A stretch of DNA of 9,290 bases from Betaproteobacteria bacterium (GTDB lineage: Bacteria > Pseudomonadota > Gammaproteobacteria > Burkholderiales > UBA9220): positions 1 through 9,290 of the forward strand of contig JAGUYQ010000095.1 in NCBI GenBank assembly GCA_020061285.1, in the 5' to 3' direction. Position 1 is the first letter of the stretch. Each line of letters opens with the position of its first letter. Positions 6,425 through 9,290 of the stretch are shown here, one piece after another. A model generated the notes under the pieces. The model was not told where the DNA came from, made no database searches, and saw only the letters and a program-made list of their open reading frames with translations. Both the position numbers and the translations under genes were made by a program.

Positions 6425-7843
6425 TTAGCGCAGGTTCACCAGGGTGTTCAACACCTGGTCCTGGGTCTTGATGGTCTGGGCGTTGGCCTGGTAGACCCGC
6501 TGGGCGGTAATCATGCTCACCAGCTCCTGGGTCAGGTCCACGTTGGAATCCTCCACCGCCCCCGACTGGGTGACGCCGAAGGAACCCACCCCCGGCGTGC
6601 CCTCCACCGGCTGGCCGGAGGCGGAGGTTTCAATCCACTGGTTGTTGCCGACGGGCAGCAACCCCTGGGAATTGGGAAAATTGGTCAGGCGTACGTAGCC
6701 CAGGGTGGTGGACTGGCCGTTGGTGTAACGGGCCAGCACGCCACCGTTGGGGGAGATGCTGAAGCCGGACAGCTTGCCGGAGGCGTAGCCGTCCTGGGTC
6801 GCCGTGCTGACGGCGAAGTCGGCGCCGAATTGGGTGGAGTTCTTCATATCGAAGCTGATATCCACCGGGGTGGTGGCGCCGTTGGTCTTGCCCAGGGCGG
6901 TGGCCACCCGGTCGAGGTACAAGCGGACGGTGGGGGGCGGGTTGGTGGCGATGGTTGTGCCGCCGGTCACGTCCTGGGTGCCGCCGGTATAAGTGCCGCC
7001 GGTGGTATAGCTGGTCAGGGTGCCGGCGGTATTGAACTGCATCACCACCGGCTGCCCCAGGTTGGCACCGGCGCTGTCGCCGATGTCCACCGTGTTGTTA
7101 ACGCCGTTGTTGATCGGCGCCCCGTCCAGGGACATGAACACCGCCCAGGCATTGGGCGTGGCCACACCGCCGATGGTGTTCAGCTTGACGAAGTAGGAGG
7201 TCAGGCTGTGGGCGTTGCCCAGGGAATCGTATACCTGGAGCGAGGTGGCGCTGTTGTAGGTCTGCGGCGCAGGCGTCGCCGAAGTCGGCACGAAGCCCAG
7301 GGTCGGCGACGACAAACGCGAATCCAGGTTGTAGGTCAGCACGCCGTTGGCGCTCTGGCTCGGATTGCTCTGGGCGTTGGGGTCGATGCGCAGATCAACG
7401 GGCGTACCGGTATCCGGCACGTCGATGGTGGCGGTGGCGTTGTTGGGGTCGGGAATGGTGGTCACGCCATAGCCGGTCAGGTGCCGGCCGCCGCTGTCCA
7501 CGATATAGCCCTGCTTGTCGGTCTGGAATTGGCCGTTACGGGAGTAGGTAATGGCCCCGTTCTCGCTCATGCGGAAGAAACCCTTGCCGTTGATGGCCAT
7601 ATCCAGGGGGTTGTTGGACACCGAAATGTTGCCCTGGGTGAAATACTGGGCCACCGTCGCCAGCTTGGCGCCGAGACCGATCTGCGTCCCCGAGGCTCCC
7701 GTCAGGGAAGCGGCATAAACGTCCGCGAACTGCGCCTGGGAGCCCTTGAAGCCCACCGTCTGGGCGTTGGCGACGTTGTTGCCGATGACATCCAGGTTCT
7801 TGGACGACGTATTAAGACCACTCAAACCCTGCTGGAAAGACAT
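6425..7843 (-). CDS. flgE: Flagellar hook protein FlgE
   Basis: FlgE polymerises into the curved hook, the universal joint between rod and filament. The 472-residue product has the N-terminal D0 helix and rod/hook motif at residues 1-40 (NLDVIGNNVANAQTVGFKGS), the conserved block near 65-110 (FTQGNISVSNNPLDMAINGK, GFFRMSENGAITYSRNGQFQ) and the C-terminal helix at 430-472 (EDSNVDLTQELVSMITAQRV). It is longer than the roughly 400-residue enteric FlgE. The extra length lies in the central, surface-exposed domains and includes a Thr/Gly-rich tract at about 274-298. ATG at 7843-7841 has a full AGGAGG site 5 nt upstream, the strongest ribosome binding site in the window, fitting a protein needed in about 100 or more copies. 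Stop is TAA at 6427-6425. Confidence 0.97.
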   Translation of the reverse strand: MSFQQGLSGLNTSSKNLDVIGNNVANAQTVGFKGSQAQFADVYAASLTGASGTQIGLGAKLATVAQYFTQGNISVSNNPLDMAINGKGFFRMSENGAITYSRNGQFQTDKQGYIVDSGGRHLTGYGVTTIPDPNNATATIDVPDTGTPVDLRIDPNAQSNPSQSANGVLTYNLDSRLSSPTLGFVPTSATPAPQTYNSATSLQVYDSLGNAHSLTSYFVKLNTIGGVATPNAWAVFMSLDGAPINNGVNNTVDIGDSAGANLGQPVVMQFNTAGTLTSYTTGGTYTGGTQDVTGGTTIATNPPPTVRLYLDRVATALGKTNGATTPVDISFDMKNSTQFGADFAVSTATQDGYASGKLSGFSISPNGGVLARYTNGQSTTLGYVRLTNFPNSQGLLPVGNNQWIETSASGQPVEGTPGVGSFGVTQSGAVEDSNVDLTQELVSMITAQRVYQANAQTIKTQDQVLNTLVNLR

Positions 7844-7856
7844 GATAGCCTCCTAA

Positions 7857-8522
7857 TCAGAAAATCTGCCGTACCTTGGCCATATCCACTTCGCCAAGGC
7901 CTTGCACGTTCAACAACGAACCGGTGGCGGTCAGCCGCACACTGTTCACATACCCCAGGGCCAGACTGGTGGTATCGACCTTCTCCCCACCCTTGGTGGC
8001 CTTCACGGTGAAGTTATAGACCCCGTCCGCCGCCGTGGTGCCGTCGTCCTTCTTGCCGTCCCACTGGAAGGCGAAGCTGCCGGCATCGCGGCCGCCGAGC
8101 TTGTTGGTGCTGACCAGGGTACCGTATTGGTCGTACACATCGACCTCCACCATGTCGGCCTTCTCGCTCAGTTCGATACCGGCCACGGCGCTGCCGCTTT
8201 TCAAGTCGAGCAGGTTGCCGTCGGTGAGCACGCTGTGGCCGATCATGGAGGCCGACTGCATGGTCTGGGCAGCCGCGTAGGCGCTGTTCAGGGATTCCAT
8301 GGTCTGGTTCAGCTTCTCGATGCCGCTCACCGTCTGGATCTGTGCCATCTGGGAGGTCACCTGGGCGTTGTCCAGGGGGTTCAGGGGGTCCTGGCTCTGC
8401 ATCTGGGCCACCAGCAGCTTGAGGAAGCGATCCTGGGCTTCTTCCATCTTGCTGGTAGTGGTCGTCGTGGCCTTGGTGTTGGTGGCATCCGCCACGATGC
8501 CGCTGGTTGCATTCACACTCAT
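7857..8522 (-). CDS. flgD: Flagellar hook-capping (hook assembly scaffold) protein FlgD
   Basis: FlgD forms the temporary cap at the tip of the growing hook, where it guides FlgE insertion; it is later replaced by FlgK. The 221 residues are typical for the family. After a Thr-rich, probably disordered N-terminus (residues 1-25) comes the signature FlgD segment at about 28-70 (DRFLKLLVAQMQSQDPLNPL, then DNAQVTSQMAQIQTVSGIEKLN). A beta-rich C-terminal half follows, with the FlgD Ig-like core at about 115-185 (FAFQWDGKKDDGTTAADGVYNFTV). ATG at 8522-8520 has an AAAGGAG ribosome binding site with 7-nt spacing, overlapping the flgC stop region. The gene ends 13 nt before flgE, its polymerisation partner. 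Confidence 0.97.
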   Translation of the reverse strand: MSVNATSGIVADATNTKATTTTTSKMEEAQDRFLKLLVAQMQSQDPLNPLDNAQVTSQMAQIQTVSGIEKLNQTMESLNSAYAAAQTMQSASMIGHSVLTDGNLLDLKSGSAVAGIELSEKADMVEVDVYDQYGTLVSTNKLGGRDAGSFAFQWDGKKDDGTTAADGVYNFTVKATKGGEKVDTTSLALGYVNSVRLTATGSLLNVQGLGEVDMAKVRQIF

Positions 8523-8537
8523 GATTCGGCTCCTTTA

Positions 8538-8957
8538 TCAGCCGGCTTGGCCGATGCTGAGGGTTTTCAGCATCAAGGTCTTGGCCGTGTTCATCATATC
8601 CACGTTGTTCTGGTAGGAGCGGGAAGCGGAAATCATGTTCACCATCTCCTCCACCACGTTCACGTTGGGCATCGCCACGTAGCCCTTGGCATCCGCCGCG
8701 GGGTTGTGGGGGTCGTACATCATCTTCAGGGGCGACGGATCCTCGATCACGCCGTTCACCCTCACCCCCACCGCCCCGGCAGAAGCGCCATCCTCCAACG
8801 GCTTGGCGGCAAACACCACCTGCCTCGCCCGGTAGGGCTGGCCGTTGGAACTGGTCACGCTGTCGGCGTTGGCCAGGTTGCTCGCCACCACGTTGAGACG
8901 CAGGGACTGGGCCATCATGCCGCTGCCGGCGATATTGAAGACGTTGGATAACGACAT
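8538..8957 (-). CDS. flgC: Flagellar proximal rod protein FlgC
   Basis: FlgC is the second proximal rod subunit, acting in the periplasmic rod with FlgB and FlgF. The 139-residue product matches the usual length (about 135-140). The N-terminal D0 helix and rod motif are at residues 1-49 ([20 protein letters not shown], then [11 protein letters not shown]). The C-terminal rod/hook helix is at residues 96-135 ([20 protein letters not shown]). The ATG at 8957-8955 is preceded by AAAGGA at an 8-nt type spacing, located within the end of flgB. Its TGA (8540-8538) is 15 nt from the flgD start. The gene sits in a compact flgBCDE block and nothing in it is unusual. Confidence 0.97.
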   Translation of the reverse strand: MSLSNVFNIAGSGMMAQSLRLNVVASNLANADSVTSSNGQPYRARQVVFAAKPLEDGASAGAVGVRVNGVIEDPSPLKMMYDPHNPAADAKGYVAMPNVNVVEEMVNMISASRSYQNNVDMMNTAKTLMLKTLSIGQAG

Positions 8958-8959
8958 GA

Positions 8960-9290
8960 TTATTGTCCTTTCGCTGCCAGCAGCAGGTCGCGCACCTTGC
9001 CGCTGATCCGGTCGGCGATGAACTGGTAGTGCAGCGCGTTCTCCGCGAACTGCGACCGCTCCATATCCATGTTCACCGTGTTGCCGTCGATGCTGGGCTG
9101 CACGTCGGTGCGGTACAGCTCCTTGACTCCAGGCAGAGCGGAAACCGTTCCCCGCATATGCCCCGCGGAGGTCACCGCCAGCCCCAACTCGCCGCCCTGC
9201 CCGACTCGCTGGAGCTCGGCACCGAAGTCGAAGTCCCGCGCCTTATAGTTCGGCGTATCGGCGTTGGCGATGTTCGACGCCAGCACCTGC
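8960..9290 (-). CDS. flgB: Flagellar proximal rod protein FlgB (5' end outside window)
   Basis: FlgB is a proximal rod subunit of the flagellar basal body, exported by the flagellar type III system to the periplasm, where it joins the MS ring to the rod. The visible 110 residues start in the conserved rod motif ([25 protein letters not shown]) and end with the amphipathic C-terminal helix ([23 protein letters not shown]) that forms the D0 coiled coil. Family members are about 130-140 residues and the rod motif normally begins near residue 25, so roughly 20-25 N-terminal residues lie beyond base 9290. An in-frame GTG at 9286-9284 encodes the internal Val of QVLASN and is not the start. The stop is TAA at 8962-8960, 2 nt before flgC, whose ribosome binding site lies inside the end of flgB, so the two are probably translationally coupled. 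Confidence 0.95.
   Translation of the reverse strand, partial: QVLASNIANADTPNYKARDFDFGAELQRVGQGGELGLAVTSAGHMRGTVSALPGVKELYRTDVQPSIDGNTVNMDMERSQFAENALHYQFIADRISGKVRDLLLAAKGQ

Noticed and set aside
6395..8011. Plus-strand open frame of 538 codons opposite flgE and the end of flgD
   Set aside because: It is antisense to clear genes. Its composition (Gly, Val, His, Gln and Ala rich) is what reverse-reading of high-GC codons gives, and it matches no family. The same holds for long plus-strand frames at 601-1572, 1732-2796, 2961-4076, 4118-4936, 5629-6471 and 7902-8951.
9284..9286. GTG as the start of FlgB
   Set aside because: The frame continues upstream to the window edge, and this codon encodes the internal Val of the conserved QVLASN motif. 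The true start lies outside the window.
1..9290. Mobile elements, tRNA/rRNA, CRISPR arrays or an inserted accessory system
   Set aside because: The whole window is accounted for by flagellar genes and short spacers. I saw no transposase, integrase, att-like repeats, spaced repeats or RNA gene signatures.

Overview
The window holds a nearly complete flagellar rod, ring and hook gene cluster, all read from the minus strand. In transcription order (right to left) it is flgB (5' end cut by the window), flgC, flgD, flgE, flgF, flgG, flgH, flgI, flgJ and flgK (3' end cut by the window). No plus-strand gene, RNA gene, mobile element or CRISPR array is supported. The long plus-strand open frames are antisense shadows of these GC-rich genes.

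The organism is a Gram-negative with an L ring (FlgH lipoprotein), a P ring (FlgI) and a dual-domain FlgJ that carries a muramidase-type domain. These traits, the flgBCDEFGHIJK order, the high GC and the look of the proteins suggest a betaproteobacterium, or less likely a gammaproteobacterium. I cannot name a genus with confidence.

Layout. 9290-8960 flgB (partial), 8957-8538 flgC, 8522-7857 flgD and 7843-6425 flgE are tightly packed (2-15 nt gaps) with clear Shine-Dalgarno sites. flgF (6402-5659, GTG start) follows after 22 nt. flgG (5589-4804) follows a 69-nt gap that holds an inverted repeat. A 176-nt gap then separates flgG from flgH. It contains a strong terminator-like hairpin and, after it, an almost perfect sigma-54 (-24/-12) promoter, so flgHIJ probably forms its own transcription unit. 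flgH (4627-3938) and flgI (3923-2817) are close-set. flgJ (2745-1759) follows a 71-nt spacer and lacks a clear Shine-Dalgarno. A 213-nt gap before flgK (1545-1, open at the left edge) holds a hairpin/terminator candidate, a weaker sigma-54-like site, a good sigma-28 (FliA) promoter and a leader stem-loop directly before the flgK ribosome binding site.

How the genes work together. FlgB, FlgC, FlgF and FlgG build the proximal and distal rod. FlgJ caps the growing rod and opens the peptidoglycan. FlgI and FlgH form the P and L ring bushing. FlgD caps the growing hook made of FlgE. FlgK is the first hook-filament junction protein and is needed last. The promoter layout matches this order: a late sigma-28 promoter sits in front of flgK.

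The gene content is ordinary and I found no undescribed system. The interesting part is the punctuation between genes: the flgG/flgH terminator plus sigma-54 promoter, and the structured flgK promoter/leader region.
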